A program made the translations under genes and the position numbers. Under the pieces are notes generated by a model that was given only the letters and a program-made list of their open reading frames with translations, was not told the origin of the DNA and did no database searches. This document shows, one piece after another, positions 1 to 8,432 of a DNA stretch of 64,000 nucleotides (positions within the stretch are counted from its first letter, which is position 1; each line of letters opens with the position of its first letter). Source of the stretch: Chitinophaga pinensis (GTDB taxonomy: Bacteria; Bacteroidota; Bacteroidia; UBA4408); contig CAMAVS010000011.1 of assembly GCA_945861665.1 (NCBI GenBank), positions 1 through 64,000 of the forward strand, given 5' to 3'.

Positions 1-181
1 TATTTTCCAATTCTTTAATTCTTGATTTTAATTGTTTTACTGTCCAATTTTGAATTATAATCAAACTGAAAAGTCCAATTGACAAAATTAGGCTACCATA
101 AGATAAATGCATCACTTTCATAATAGCACCTATCATAACAATTAAAGTACCTAATCCTAATAATATATCTTCTTTTTTCAT
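1..181 (-). CDS. Small membrane protein with GldL-like N-terminus (partial)
   Basis: The reading frame opens at an ATG complementing 179-181 and runs off the left edge, so only about 60 residues are visible. It begins MKKEDILLGLGTLIVMIGAI and shows two hydrophobic segments (about residues 6-22 and 29-46) joined by a short KVMHLSYG linker, then a charged stretch rich in Lys and Glu that looks like the start of a coiled coil. The first segment, the K-M-H linker and the glycine-rich second segment resemble the N-terminal membrane hairpin of GldL, the type IX secretion motor protein; that link is inference from pattern. It lies left of the first palindromic element and would be the content of a further cassette in the array. 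The true length and C-terminus are not visible. Confidence 0.55.
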   Translation of the reverse strand, partial: MKKEDILLGLGTLIVMIGAIMKVMHLSYGSLILSIGLFSLIIIQNWTVKQLKSRIKELEN

Positions 182-238
182 ATTGTTTACTTATTTAATT
201 TTCAATTATTTAATGAGTATGGACTTCCATAATGGCAT

Positions 239-366
239 ATAACGTTTTCGGGCTTGGCGAAGGTGGCGATTTTTACCACAAATATTGATGCGGAGAACCA
301 ATGTTTGATTAACCACAAATGTGTCTGCGGAGCACTGAACCGCCACTTTTGCCAAACCCGTGTTAT
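239..366. repeat. 128-bp palindromic element, copy 1 (attC-like)
   Basis: The element starts ATAAC, then a GTTTT spacer, then CGGGCTTGGCGAAGGTGGC, and ends with the imperfect complement GCCACTTTTGCCAAACCCG, one T, and GTTAT. It is nearly identical over its whole 128 bp to the element at 10328-10455. The outer five bases pair perfectly, the 19-bp inner arms pair with few mismatches, and the spacer between them is asymmetric (5 nt against 1 nt). That layout resembles the R box, unpaired central spacer and L box of integron attC sites. This is inference from structure; no integrase is in view. The ORFs called across it on both strands are artefacts of the palindrome. Confidence 0.8.
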
Positions 367-514
367 AGCCAGTGGTTCTTGTCCACCGTCCTTGCAAACC
401 ATTGTCAGTATTGAGTTTCTGTGTCATTGTGTGTCAGCTGTGCGTTGCGTTTTTTATTTTTTTGAAGCGTTAGAAATTTTTAAAAACAATTTTTCTTTTG
501 GGTTGGAAGGGTGA

Positions 515-570
515 AAGCTCTTTTACAATTTTTGGTTAAGCGTTGGTTTGTGCGAATTGTAAATGTGCTT
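515..570. repeat. CTCTTTT/AAATGTG hairpin, copy A
   Basis: Arms AAGCTCTTTTACAATT (515-530) and AATTGTAAATGTGCTT (555-570) pair over 16 bp except for two T-T mismatches inside the invariant core. The same core with the same two mismatches occurs at 8160, 10518 and (inverted topology) 13635, while the flanking stem bases differ and covary. The hairpin overlaps the stop codon of the leftward gene at 569, so it could act in 3-prime end formation. Confidence 0.7.
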
Positions 571-1297
571 AAACCTGTGCGTTGATTTTTTGATAATGTT
601 TATTTACAATTTTAAACCAGTCTTTAAATGTCATGCTTTTATATTTGCCTTTGTAAAATTGAGTGCAAACTTCAACTGCCTCTAAAACTTTATTTTTTTT
701 CAGTAGTGGTTTTATTTCAAGAATTAGGGATTTGTCAGTAATGTCAAGCAGTCTATCAGTAATATATTCTGTCAAAGGTTCGCTTACAATGTTTGTTTTT
801 TCATCTTCATTTTCCCCTCTTACTTCTTTAAAAAGAGCTGGGATGTTGTCAAAGAAACTTGTCAAACTAACTCGTTTAAAAATGATAATTTTTTCGCCAT
901 TTGATAGATAACCAGACTTAAATTCATTCGGTTTAACTTTTGTTTGTAATGATTCACGTGAGTATAAAGAAACATTACTCTTTGCGTTCAATCGCTGTTT
1001 AACGTGCTTTGGATTCCAGCAAACCACAGTGTCGTTGTCAACATCATATCCTAGTATGATAAAAGGTATATCTGCTTTAAATATTTTTGAGAAGTGGTCG
1101 CTGTATGGTAACTGAACACGTGTAACATCAGGTGAGTTTTTAAAATATGCAGGTGATAGATTTTTTAGAAATATGAAAAATCGTTTTGTTCCTATTTTAA
1201 TTAGAAATGGATTCCCGTCTTCGTAACTAAAATTCACCAAATCACTCAAGGTTTCAATAAATTTTATCTTTAGTTCTTTTGCTAATATTTTTCTCAT
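569..1297 (-). CDS. Uncharacterised last gene of the restriction-modification operon
   Basis: A 242-residue protein I do not recognise with confidence. The N-terminal 120 residues look like a mixed alpha/beta domain with the phrases RFFIFLKNLSP, PFIILGYDVDNDTVVCW and NVSLYSRESLQ. The C-terminal half is helical and charged. The middle phrase, a folded segment followed by W-N and N-V-S-L-Y-S, is reminiscent of recognition or nuclease domains of restriction enzymes, but no catalytic motif can be named from the sequence. It starts 8 bases after the PD-(D/E)XK gene, so it is almost certainly co-transcribed with the methyltransferase operon and probably supplies target recognition or cleavage. Its stop codon lies inside hairpin A. 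Confidence 0.75.
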   Translation of the reverse strand: MRKILAKELKIKFIETLSDLVNFSYEDGNPFLIKIGTKRFFIFLKNLSPAYFKNSPDVTRVQLPYSDHFSKIFKADIPFIILGYDVDNDTVVCWNPKHVKQRLNAKSNVSLYSRESLQTKVKPNEFKSGYLSNGEKIIIFKRVSLTSFFDNIPALFKEVRGENEDEKTNIVSEPLTEYITDRLLDITDKSLILEIKPLLKKNKVLEAVEVCTQFYKGKYKSMTFKDWFKIVNKHYQKINAQV

Positions 1298-1305
1298 ATC
1301 AATAA

Positions 1306-2292
1306 TTACATTTTGAAAAGTGAACTATGAAGAAGCGATTTATTCTTACAAGATTTCACGTCTAGAATATCTGTTAGGTCACAATCAAATCTAACGTTTG
1401 TTATTTGTGTCGGAATACTTACAGAATTAATTGTAGGAACAATTTCACTGTAATAGTATTTTATAGAATCAACAGCAAGTTGATAGTCATAGAATACATC
1501 AAATGATTTCTCAAAATCTTTCCCTAAAGTTTGAGCAATTATTTCATTTATGCGAAAACACAATTCTTTATCCTTTATCCTTGTTTCGATTAATTCAATC
1601 AATCCAAAAATATTTTTGCCAACTCCAGTTTCTACAGCAAAAATAGATGCAATAATTAAATTTGAATTTTCATTTGGATTAAGTTGTTCAATTGAAAAGT
1701 TATGAATTCTTCTGCTTTTTGAAGTGCTTTTTATTTCTAACTTGTCTGAACCATCATTAAAATCAAATTTATCACTTTTAGAGCTATGCCATGCTTGAAT
1801 TAAATAATCGGGGTTTCTTGATTGTTCAATTACTAAAAGTTCAGCCCACAAGCCCTGTATAGTTTTAACTGGTGGATTTGAGAATTTGCTAAACAAGTTT
1901 ATAAGTGTATCCACTTCAATTTTCAAATCTTTTAGCAGAGGTTTATCCGATAGCTTTTTTATAATTAGATAAACTATTTCTAAAAAATATTCTTGTAATT
2001 CAATGGAGTCGGTTTTTAGCGAAATTATACTGTATACATCTTCCTCAATTTTATTTTTAGCGGTTTTCAGTAGGCACTTTCGGTTGAATTGAACTGATAT
2101 AAATTCAAGGTTGCTGTCTATTGATTTCACATTTGCTGAATCTGCACATTTAATAAAAAACATTGGTTGCTCGTTTTGAGAAATACCAATCTTATGATTT
2201 TTGATTAATGGCAACGAACCAACTTTAAAACTGTCGCCATTAACTGACGATTGTTTTTTAAGTTCTAGGAATATTTTAAAAATTGAGTCCAT
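1306..2292 (-). CDS. PD-(D/E)XK motif protein, DUF4420 family
   Basis: I start the gene at the Met of MDSIFKIF (328 residues), one base after the stop of the Z1 gene, not at the longer ORF start at 2325, which overlaps that gene by 32 bases. The core after about residue 150 reads GLWAELLVIEQS, then DKFDF, then LEIKSTSK. This gives the Glu, Asp and E-x-K residues of a PD-(D/E)XK nuclease fold, as in the DUF4420 proteins of predicted restriction operons. It is probably the nuclease that works with the Z1 helicase and the GHKL ATPase. Catalytic activity is inferred from the conserved residues. Confidence 0.82.
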   Translation of the reverse strand: MDSIFKIFLELKKQSSVNGDSFKVGSLPLIKNHKIGISQNEQPMFFIKCADSANVKSIDSNLEFISVQFNRKCLLKTAKNKIEEDVYSIISLKTDSIELQEYFLEIVYLIIKKLSDKPLLKDLKIEVDTLINLFSKFSNPPVKTIQGLWAELLVIEQSRNPDYLIQAWHSSKSDKFDFNDGSDKLEIKSTSKSRRIHNFSIEQLNPNENSNLIIASIFAVETGVGKNIFGLIELIETRIKDKELCFRINEIIAQTLGKDFEKSFDVFYDYQLAVDSIKYYYSEIVPTINSVSIPTQITNVRFDCDLTDILDVKSCKNKSLLHSSLFKM

Positions 2293-2293
2293 T

Positions 2294-4465
2294 TTACTTT
2301 TTGATACCAACAAATGAATGAGCAAAATCTTCGGGGTAATAAATACCTAAAGTGTATAATACTTGACCGCCCCATTTAACAGAAAGTGTATCACCTTTGA
2401 TTCTTATTTTATGAATTTGTATACAAAGCGAATCCTCAAACTTGATTCCCTTATCTCCAGGATATACTTCAAACCCTTTTGGGTCTGGACCTGAAAAAAT
2501 ATTGTTTATCTTCAAATTTCCTTTGTCATCTATCAAACTTCTATTTCTACCTTCTGCTACGCCAAAACTCATTTCAAACACGTAGGCTTCTTTTATACCT
2601 TTATTGTCAGCTAAGTATCTTAAATACTGAATAGTTGAGGATTTACGCAAAGCATCAGGCATATTGGCTATTTTGAAATCCTTTAAAAATTCGATTACTT
2701 TTCTTATTTCAAGTTTTACATATCTATGATTTCGGTCGTTTGTTCTATAATCTTTGAAATTTTTAAATGATTGTGAATTCAGAAATTCAGAAACAAAAGA
2801 ATAGTTTTCTTGAATGTGTTGCAAAGCATTTAATTGCCTCCAACCGTTCATTTTTTGTTTTATCAATTCCGATGATAAAATGTTATTTCTCGTTGGATTC
2901 ATTGCACTACTTAAAACTAACAACTGCTCAAGTTGTGCAAGTGTATTTTCTTTCAGCATAGTTCGCATGATTTCCTCATGCTCTACATACTCTCTATATT
3001 CAATAATAGAATCATTTGGAAGAAAAACTCTACAACTTTCAAGATAGTTTAGTTTGTAACCAAAAAACCTACATCGTTGTTGTATTGTGTCTGCATTTGA
3101 TTTGCCTATGCTATATCGAGGCATATATGAAACAGACAATCCTTCTACTGTATAGCCTCTATTTAGCATGTCAGCACCAACTAAAATATGAGATGATGCG
3201 TTGCTCCAATCAATTTCTCTTGAACCTTGTATTACCAGTTCCATGTTTGTATCAAGTATTGCTTGCAATACTTCTTGAATCACTAAATCAAAACTTGGAG
3301 GATTGTCAATTCTTCTAACTGCTTCAATATAATTTTCTTTAAATTCTTTCACTAGCTCAATTTTACTTGGGTCAGTATCAGTTAGATTTAGCCTTTCCGC
3401 CCAAACCCCAATTAGTTTTTTAACCCAATCATAAAATTGCTTACTTGCATCTTGCTCCCTATCTGCATGAATCATCATCGAAAGAAAATTTTCTTTCCCT
3501 TCGATGTTCACAGTAATTGCAACACCCATTAAAAACAATTGTAAAGCATCTATTAAACTTTGAGGACATTCTGCAAGTTGATTATGTTTATGATGATATA
3601 CTTCTGTATCAGGAATTGTAATTATTAGGTCTGTGTTATCCTCAAAAAATGTTTTACCACCAGTGTAAGACTTCCCAGGAGTTAATACCACATGAAATTT
3701 TGGGGAAAGTAAATCCATAATGTTTATCAATAATGGACCTTGAGGTGTTGCCGTATATTGAATATATGAATGATTTGAAAGCGATGCTCTTAAATTAAGA
3801 ATACTTGAATATGTCGAACTAAATTCATCATCTTCCCAATCTTCTGTTTTGCTATTCTTTCTTGCATAAGTATTTAAACTTGCTTGGTCAGCTTCATCAT
3901 CAATTATTAAAACACCATTGTTTCCTAATTCTTCACTTACTTCAGCTGTTTTGAATATTTTGGTTAGTTCTTCAATGTGCTTGTAATGCTTTAATACAGT
4001 TATCAGAATAGCTGGCTTATGATTTAACCTTAATGCACTTTGGATTTTACCATGAACATTATCAATAACGGATGGGCTTTGGTAAACTTTAAAAAATCTT
4101 GCATTGTCGCCATCTGTATGAAGGTCTTTTTTCAAACGTTTTGTCGTTTGCTCTAGCAAATTCACCTTTATTCCTGCAAAATAAATTACAATGCGGAAAC
4201 CATTGTCAAGAGCTAATGCAGTTAATGTTGTAAATGACATTGTCTTACCACTTTGAACATACCCAATAGCAATACCTGTTGTACTACCGATTGTGTTTAC
4301 AGGGTTAACGCATTGCGAAAGAATTTCTGTTGTTTCATTTATCAGATTATCTCTTTCGTCAGAATCCAGTTTTGTTAAACGGCTTATCAAATCTCTTGTT
4401 CTCGAACCTTCTGCAATTTGAAAGTTTGAAACAGTGGGTTGGATTATTCTAATTGTTTCACTCAT
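2294..4465 (-). CDS. Z1-domain superfamily II helicase/ATPase
   Basis: A 723-residue protein carrying all the helicase motifs of the Z1 family: Walker A in GYVQSGKTMSF (about residue 68-78), Walker B as IIDDEAD (about 185-192), motif III as YTATPQG, motif V in ADMLNRGYTVEG and motif VI in QQRCRFFGY. The Z1 domain fills the C-terminal half. These proteins occur in restriction-modification operons next to GHKL ATPases and DUF4420 nucleases, where they are thought to translocate along or remodel DNA. The gene begins three bases after the stop of the GHKL ATPase gene and ends one base before the DUF4420 gene, which indicates translational coupling. No truncation is seen. Confidence 0.92.
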   Translation of the reverse strand: MSETIRIIQPTVSNFQIAEGSRTRDLISRLTKLDSDERDNLINETTEILSQCVNPVNTIGSTTGIAIGYVQSGKTMSFTTLTALALDNGFRIVIYFAGIKVNLLEQTTKRLKKDLHTDGDNARFFKVYQSPSVIDNVHGKIQSALRLNHKPAILITVLKHYKHIEELTKIFKTAEVSEELGNNGVLIIDDEADQASLNTYARKNSKTEDWEDDEFSSTYSSILNLRASLSNHSYIQYTATPQGPLLINIMDLLSPKFHVVLTPGKSYTGGKTFFEDNTDLIITIPDTEVYHHKHNQLAECPQSLIDALQLFLMGVAITVNIEGKENFLSMMIHADREQDASKQFYDWVKKLIGVWAERLNLTDTDPSKIELVKEFKENYIEAVRRIDNPPSFDLVIQEVLQAILDTNMELVIQGSREIDWSNASSHILVGADMLNRGYTVEGLSVSYMPRYSIGKSNADTIQQRCRFFGYKLNYLESCRVFLPNDSIIEYREYVEHEEIMRTMLKENTLAQLEQLLVLSSAMNPTRNNILSSELIKQKMNGWRQLNALQHIQENYSFVSEFLNSQSFKNFKDYRTNDRNHRYVKLEIRKVIEFLKDFKIANMPDALRKSSTIQYLRYLADNKGIKEAYVFEMSFGVAEGRNRSLIDDKGNLKINNIFSGPDPKGFEVYPGDKGIKFEDSLCIQIHKIRIKGDTLSVKWGGQVLYTLGIYYPEDFAHSFVGIKK

Positions 4466-4468
4466 AGC

Positions 4469-6004
4469 TTAAATATTTCTTAGAAAATGATTAAAATTAA
4501 TTCTAACATTTCCAGCATGTTTGGTGCCTTGTGAAGGTGACTTTAATTCTGCTAAAACTAACGAACGAATGATAGAAATAATGGGCTGATAATCTTGCTC
4601 CTTTTTGAATTGCTCAAAACGCATAAAAAATGGATGGGCAAGATTTATTTTGTAGAGTATTTTTTTAGTAAATAATTCATCATCTTCTTGCTCCATAGAA
4701 TAGAGTATAGGCAAATTGGGCTCGGTAATAAGTTCTAATTTAAGTTTAAACTTTTCATTATCAAAATCAAAAAAATCCTCATACGAATCAATTGCCACAG
4801 ATTTTTTTAATATTCTTTCATTTTGCGTTGCTATTTCTTTACTAACGATTTCTTTGAGTGATGTTTCGACATTTTCTTTTAAATTAGATTCTTTTGTTAG
4901 CTTTCTTAAATTATTTATAATTTTTTTTGCAACCTGTTTATTATTCTCTTGTGTCTTTGGTTTTATATATTTTTCTGCCTGTGTGTACAGATCAAAATTC
5001 TTGAAAGAAATTTCTGATTGTAAAGCTTCCATTAGAGCATCCAAATCTTCCTGCTCTTGAAAACTGCCTTTATTGAAACTTACCGAAAATCCTTCTAATT
5101 CTAACTCACCAAAAATCCTTTTGTGTCTTGGAGAGCCGACTTGTCCACAAAGGACTTTTGGTTTATACTTTTCATCGTGACTCCCCTCAATAACTCTTCC
5201 TCTTCGAAATAACGACAATCCATTCACTTCACTTGTACTCATTGTATTTAAAATCCCAATGAAGCCATTTACCTTATAAATTCCTGAAGAGAAATTTATT
5301 TCTTTTTTCCAAAGAATTGATTTACCGTTTGGGTTATTATAGACAGGCGCATTTAAAATTTCCGGCTCGTCATAAACTAATTCTTCATTATTAATAAACA
5401 ACTTCATTTCTCCTTTTCTAATAAACTTCCGATATATGCTTGCTAAATGCTTCTTGATTTTATCTAATTGGTGATTTGAGGGTGCGTTTTTGGTAAGTTT
5501 TGAAAGAGTCAAAACTGTATAATGCTCATTAACATCAACTGTTTTACTTTTTATTGGCAATTCTTCTAGCTTATTTTCCTTTACATCCTTTAAATCAAAA
5601 TTGACAAATCTTTCAATATTTTCTCCTAGAGCCTTTGTTCTTAAACTCCAGGATTTTGATAGCCAATTTGAAGAAGTCTTTAAACCCATTCCAAACTCAT
5701 TTAATCCGCTAACATCTGAATGTGTATTTGCTACTTCTAGGGCACGTACAATATTTACAGAATCTATTCCAGCTGCATTATCTGAAATTATAATCAGATC
5801 GTTCTCTTTATCAAGAGTAATTCGAACTTCTAACGTATATTTTCCGTGATGCGTTTTTTTAAGCAAAGATTTATTGCTGTGATAACTTTGCCAAGCATTA
5901 TCAACGTACTCACCAATAACATTCCAAATTTTATTGCTAAAATTTTCAAATTGCCCATAAAAATCGGGTTTGAATTTGATAGATACTTTATTAATTTTTT
6001 CCAT
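4469..6004 (-). CDS. MORC/MutL-like GHKL ATPase of a restriction-modification system
   Basis: A 511-residue protein with a Bergerat-fold ATPase at the N-terminus: the N box around EYVDNAWQS (Glu and Asn for Mg-ATP), the G1 box SDNAAGID (about residue 75-82) and the G2 box NEFGMGLKTSS (about 101-111). An S5-like transducer region follows (including ARG-like FRRGRVIEG), then a Lys/Glu-rich C-terminus likely to form coiled coil. The family is the prokaryotic relative of eukaryotic MORC ATPases found with cytosine methyltransferases, Z1 helicases and PD-(D/E)XK nucleases. It probably acts as an ATP-gated DNA clamp. It lies between the methyltransferase (7-base gap) and Z1 (3-base gap). The ATP-binding motifs look intact. 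Confidence 0.9.
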   Translation of the reverse strand: MEKINKVSIKFKPDFYGQFENFSNKIWNVIGEYVDNAWQSYHSNKSLLKKTHHGKYTLEVRITLDKENDLIIISDNAAGIDSVNIVRALEVANTHSDVSGLNEFGMGLKTSSNWLSKSWSLRTKALGENIERFVNFDLKDVKENKLEELPIKSKTVDVNEHYTVLTLSKLTKNAPSNHQLDKIKKHLASIYRKFIRKGEMKLFINNEELVYDEPEILNAPVYNNPNGKSILWKKEINFSSGIYKVNGFIGILNTMSTSEVNGLSLFRRGRVIEGSHDEKYKPKVLCGQVGSPRHKRIFGELELEGFSVSFNKGSFQEQEDLDALMEALQSEISFKNFDLYTQAEKYIKPKTQENNKQVAKKIINNLRKLTKESNLKENVETSLKEIVSKEIATQNERILKKSVAIDSYEDFFDFDNEKFKLKLELITEPNLPILYSMEQEDDELFTKKILYKINLAHPFFMRFEQFKKEQDYQPIISIIRSLVLAELKSPSQGTKHAGNVRINFNHFLRNI

Positions 6005-6011
6005 TATAATT

Positions 6012-7316
6012 CTATTTCAGTAAATTTTTAGCTATATTTTTTACAACACAAACATTTACAGCATTTCCAAATGCACGGAAGGCCTTTGCCGTAGTGCTTG
6101 GCAATTCTTTGAGTTCCTCCATACACTGTAGTTTTGAAGCCTCTCTTGGCGTCATATATCTGCCGAGCCAAGGAAAAATTGGAATTTGAGTTGATGTTAA
6201 AACTAAGGCAGGAGAAAAATCAGGTATCTTTACTCTAATACCCGAAGGCCTAAATTGTAAAATCTTGTCATTAATTACCAAAGGGATTTTATTACCACAA
6301 TTCCATTCAAATTTTTGGTGACTGTTTTCAAAATCAAGAATTTTTGGAATCCAATTGTCTAGCCATTTTTTATGTTTCAAATAAAATTCTCTGTTAGCTC
6401 TGATGTAATATTTTTTCCAGTGAGGAAATTCTTTCTGGTCAATCTGAGAATAGATTGGCAAGCATTCAAGCACTTCATCAAAGGAATGTCCTTTGATTTT
6501 TTTACCGAACTTTCCTTTGTGTTTTTTTAATTCATCTATTGAAAGTTTGATTGGGGCTTTATTTTCGTAAGGATAAGTTGCTCCAAACTCCATTGCCCAA
6601 ATTGGAAATCTCGGCACTTCTTCGCTTTTAAGATTGTCTAAAAACTCTTGCCAAACTTTAAGGTGATTTAAAGAATCGGGTTTTATTCCAGTATATTCTT
6701 TTGGTTTTTTTTCAATAATTGATTTTATTGAAAGTGTTCCTTTAAAATCACCTTCTGGCAATTCATAATTTTTTAAACCTCCTTTAGATTTTAATCGGCA
6801 CACAATGTATATTCTTGAACGATGTTGAGGAACACCGAACTTATGAGGTGAAATAACTTTTTCCTTTACTTCATATTTTATAGAAAGTTTATCAAAAATA
6901 TACTGCCAAGTGTTACCCTCGTCATGCCCTTTGAGATTTGGAACATTTTCTAAAAAAATGAACTCGGGTTTGTGTAAATCTGCAATTTCCATTATACGAT
7001 TAAAGAAGTTTCCATTATTTAAATCCTCTAGCCCGTTTTGTTTACCAGCTTTAGAAAATGGTTGACAAGGAAACCCAGCACATATTATGTCGTGTTTAGG
7101 AATGTCTTTAACTTCTACAGCATTTATATCTCCAGTACACTGGATACCATGATTAATTTTATATAACTTCCTTAGGTCATCATTTATCTCACTTGCAAAA
7201 ACACATTTGTGGCCTAAACTATGCAATGCAATATGGAAACCACCAAGACCTGCGAATAAATCTATAAATGTTAGGCTTCTTTCTTTTTTAATTTCCATTT
7301 CTCTTTTTCTGCTCAC
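6012..7316 (-). CDS. DNA (cytosine-5-)-methyltransferase
   Basis: A 434-residue C5 methyltransferase with the family motifs in order: motif I FIDLFAGLGG (about residue 17-26) for S-adenosylmethionine, motif IV GFPCQPFSKAG with the catalytic Cys near residue 84, motif VI FLENVPN, motif VIII QHRSRIYIV, motif IX near RYMTPREASKLQ, and motif X FGNAVNV. The variable target-recognition region lies between motifs VIII and IX (about 195-350). It would protect host DNA from the co-encoded nuclease and also define the recognition site, which cannot be read from the sequence. An alternative Met six codons in is possible. It follows the controller gene by 36 bases. Confidence 0.95.
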   Translation of the reverse strand: MSRKREMEIKKERSLTFIDLFAGLGGFHIALHSLGHKCVFASEINDDLRKLYKINHGIQCTGDINAVEVKDIPKHDIICAGFPCQPFSKAGKQNGLEDLNNGNFFNRIMEIADLHKPEFIFLENVPNLKGHDEGNTWQYIFDKLSIKYEVKEKVISPHKFGVPQHRSRIYIVCRLKSKGGLKNYELPEGDFKGTLSIKSIIEKKPKEYTGIKPDSLNHLKVWQEFLDNLKSEEVPRFPIWAMEFGATYPYENKAPIKLSIDELKKHKGKFGKKIKGHSFDEVLECLPIYSQIDQKEFPHWKKYYIRANREFYLKHKKWLDNWIPKILDFENSHQKFEWNCGNKIPLVINDKILQFRPSGIRVKIPDFSPALVLTSTQIPIFPWLGRYMTPREASKLQCMEELKELPSTTAKAFRAFGNAVNVCVVKNIAKNLLK

Positions 7317-7352
7317 TTTTATTTTCTTGTATTGATAAAACTATTTTGTGAT

Positions 7353-7592
7353 TCATCTTTCTATTACCTTAAATTCATAATCCAAAAAAATTGAAAACCG
7401 AACTAAGTAATCAACTGTAATTCCAAATTTTCCATTTTCAATTTTTGAAATGGTAGAACGGTTTATGTCCATTTTTTCTGCCAGCTGTTCTTGGCTGTAT
7501 CCTCTTTTCTCACGAACAATTCTAATCTTGTCACCAAGTTTTAGTCGGTAATCTTTAATTTGTTCTTCTGTTGCTGATAATTCTGCTTTCAT
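7353..7592 (-). CDS. XRE-family helix-turn-helix controller protein
   Basis: A 79-residue Cro/CI-type regulator. The helix-turn-helix covers about residues 22-60, with RVIREKRG-type helix 1 (here RIVREKRGYSQEQLAEKMDI) and the recognition helix in NRSTISKIENG. Position and size fit a C-protein controlling a restriction-modification operon, delaying nuclease expression until the genome is methylated. It sits 11 bases downstream of the 132-residue gene and 36 upstream of the methyltransferase. Autoregulation is inferred from the family; I did not find a clear palindromic C-box. Confidence 0.88.
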   Translation of the reverse strand: MKAELSATEEQIKDYRLKLGDKIRIVREKRGYSQEQLAEKMDINRSTISKIENGKFGITVDYLVRFSIFLDYEFKVIER

Positions 7593-7603
7593 AGAATTGC
7601 TTG

Positions 7604-8002
7604 TTAATTCACAAAAAGAGTTCCTGTGTGTTCTTTACCGTTTTCGTCTTCAATTGTCAGATAAACATTTGTTTCAACTCCTTTAACCCCTTTGGTCAAG
7701 TCAAGCATAATTTTCTGTTCACTTACTTTTACAACTTTTCCAGTTGCTTGTGAATAGTCCGCTTTGTTGATAGTTACATTGTGTCCAACAAGGTCAGCAG
7801 TGTCAACCTCTACAACTTCGAGGTCGTCTAATTTTACTGTGTTAATGGGAGGGAAGGAAAGTCCTGTATTTAATGCTTTGATGTCAGCCCTTGGTCTTTC
7901 ATCGTCTTCGATAATTTCTAAAACAACGTAAAGTTGGTTGGGGTTTTCGTCTGGTAGCGGTGTATGAAACTTTGCTACTTGTCCAATTTTGTTTGGTCTC
8001 AT
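7604..8002 (-). CDS. Small uncharacterised protein leading the restriction-modification operon
   Basis: A 132-residue acidic protein without signal peptide or membrane segment, beginning MRPNKIGQVAKFHTPLPDEN. The first 40 residues (AKFHTPLPDENPNQLYVVLEI) read as a small beta-barrel carrying the phrase QLYVVLEIIEDD. The rest is predicted all-beta, including a NVYLTIEDENG strand pair near the end. I do not recognise the family. It is the first gene of the leftward operon, 11 bases before the XRE controller, which suggests a regulatory or immunity role, but that is context only. Upstream lie hairpin B and the cassette end. Confidence 0.7.
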   Translation of the reverse strand: MRPNKIGQVAKFHTPLPDENPNQLYVVLEIIEDDERPRADIKALNTGLSFPPINTVKLDDLEVVEVDTADLVGHNVTINKADYSQATGKVVKVSEQKIMLDLTKGVKGVETNVYLTIEDENGKEHTGTLFVN

Positions 8003-8159
8003 TTGTCTATGTGCAGAATTTATAGCGTTGCCCCCGCTGTTAAATTATTTAGTGCGTCAAAGATATAAATTTCACTTTTAAAAGGTGCAATATATTGAAC
8101 ATATTTTTCAACATGTTATTCTTGTCAAGTTTATTATCGTTATAGGTGCGTTGGCTAAA

Positions 8160-8226
8160 AAGTGGCTCTTTTGGTTTTGCCGAAGGGCTTGCTTTGTGTG
8201 TCGGGGCAAAACCAAATGTGCCACTT
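8160..8226. repeat. CTCTTTT/AAATGTG hairpin, copy B
   Basis: Two 22-bp arms (8160-8181 and 8205-8226) pair at 20 positions. The two mismatches are the T-T pairs within the invariant core CTCTTTT opposite AAATGTG, as in copies A and C. The rest of the stem (AAGTGG outside, GGTTTTGCC inside) differs from the other copies yet still pairs. It lies between the cassette end and the first gene of the restriction operon. The stretch 8003-8432 holds no credible gene; the two ORFs called there are shadows of the palindrome. Confidence 0.72.
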
Positions 8227-8432
8227 GTGCGGCTGGCTAAAATTGTTTTTAAAGAAGTGCGGTGGGAAAAAAAATAAAAAACATTGGGTCGGCTTGAGTG
8301 TCGGAGTACTCGCTTTCCAATTTCAATATGGTCTGTATGTTTTTGGTCACCTGTCAAAATGGTTTGTCTTTGTTTTAATGTTTAAATTTTAGTCGGTTTG
8401 TCGTCTTTGGAACGGTCGTCCTACCATTGGCT

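Noticed and set aside
202-514. ORFs on both strands at 202-427 (minus) and 254-514 (plus)
   Set aside because: They lie across the 128-bp palindrome and repeat as similar ORFs at 10280-10849 and 10343-10630. The translations reflect the repeat, not a protein family.
2293-2325. Upstream start of the DUF4420 gene at 2325
   Set aside because: It would overlap the Z1 gene by 32 bases; the ATG at 2292, one base after the Z1 stop, fits coupling and the family start.
8049-8392. ORFs at 8049-8357 (minus) and 8162-8392 (plus)
   Set aside because: Both run through hairpin B, and their composition is that of the palindrome. No start context or family similarity.
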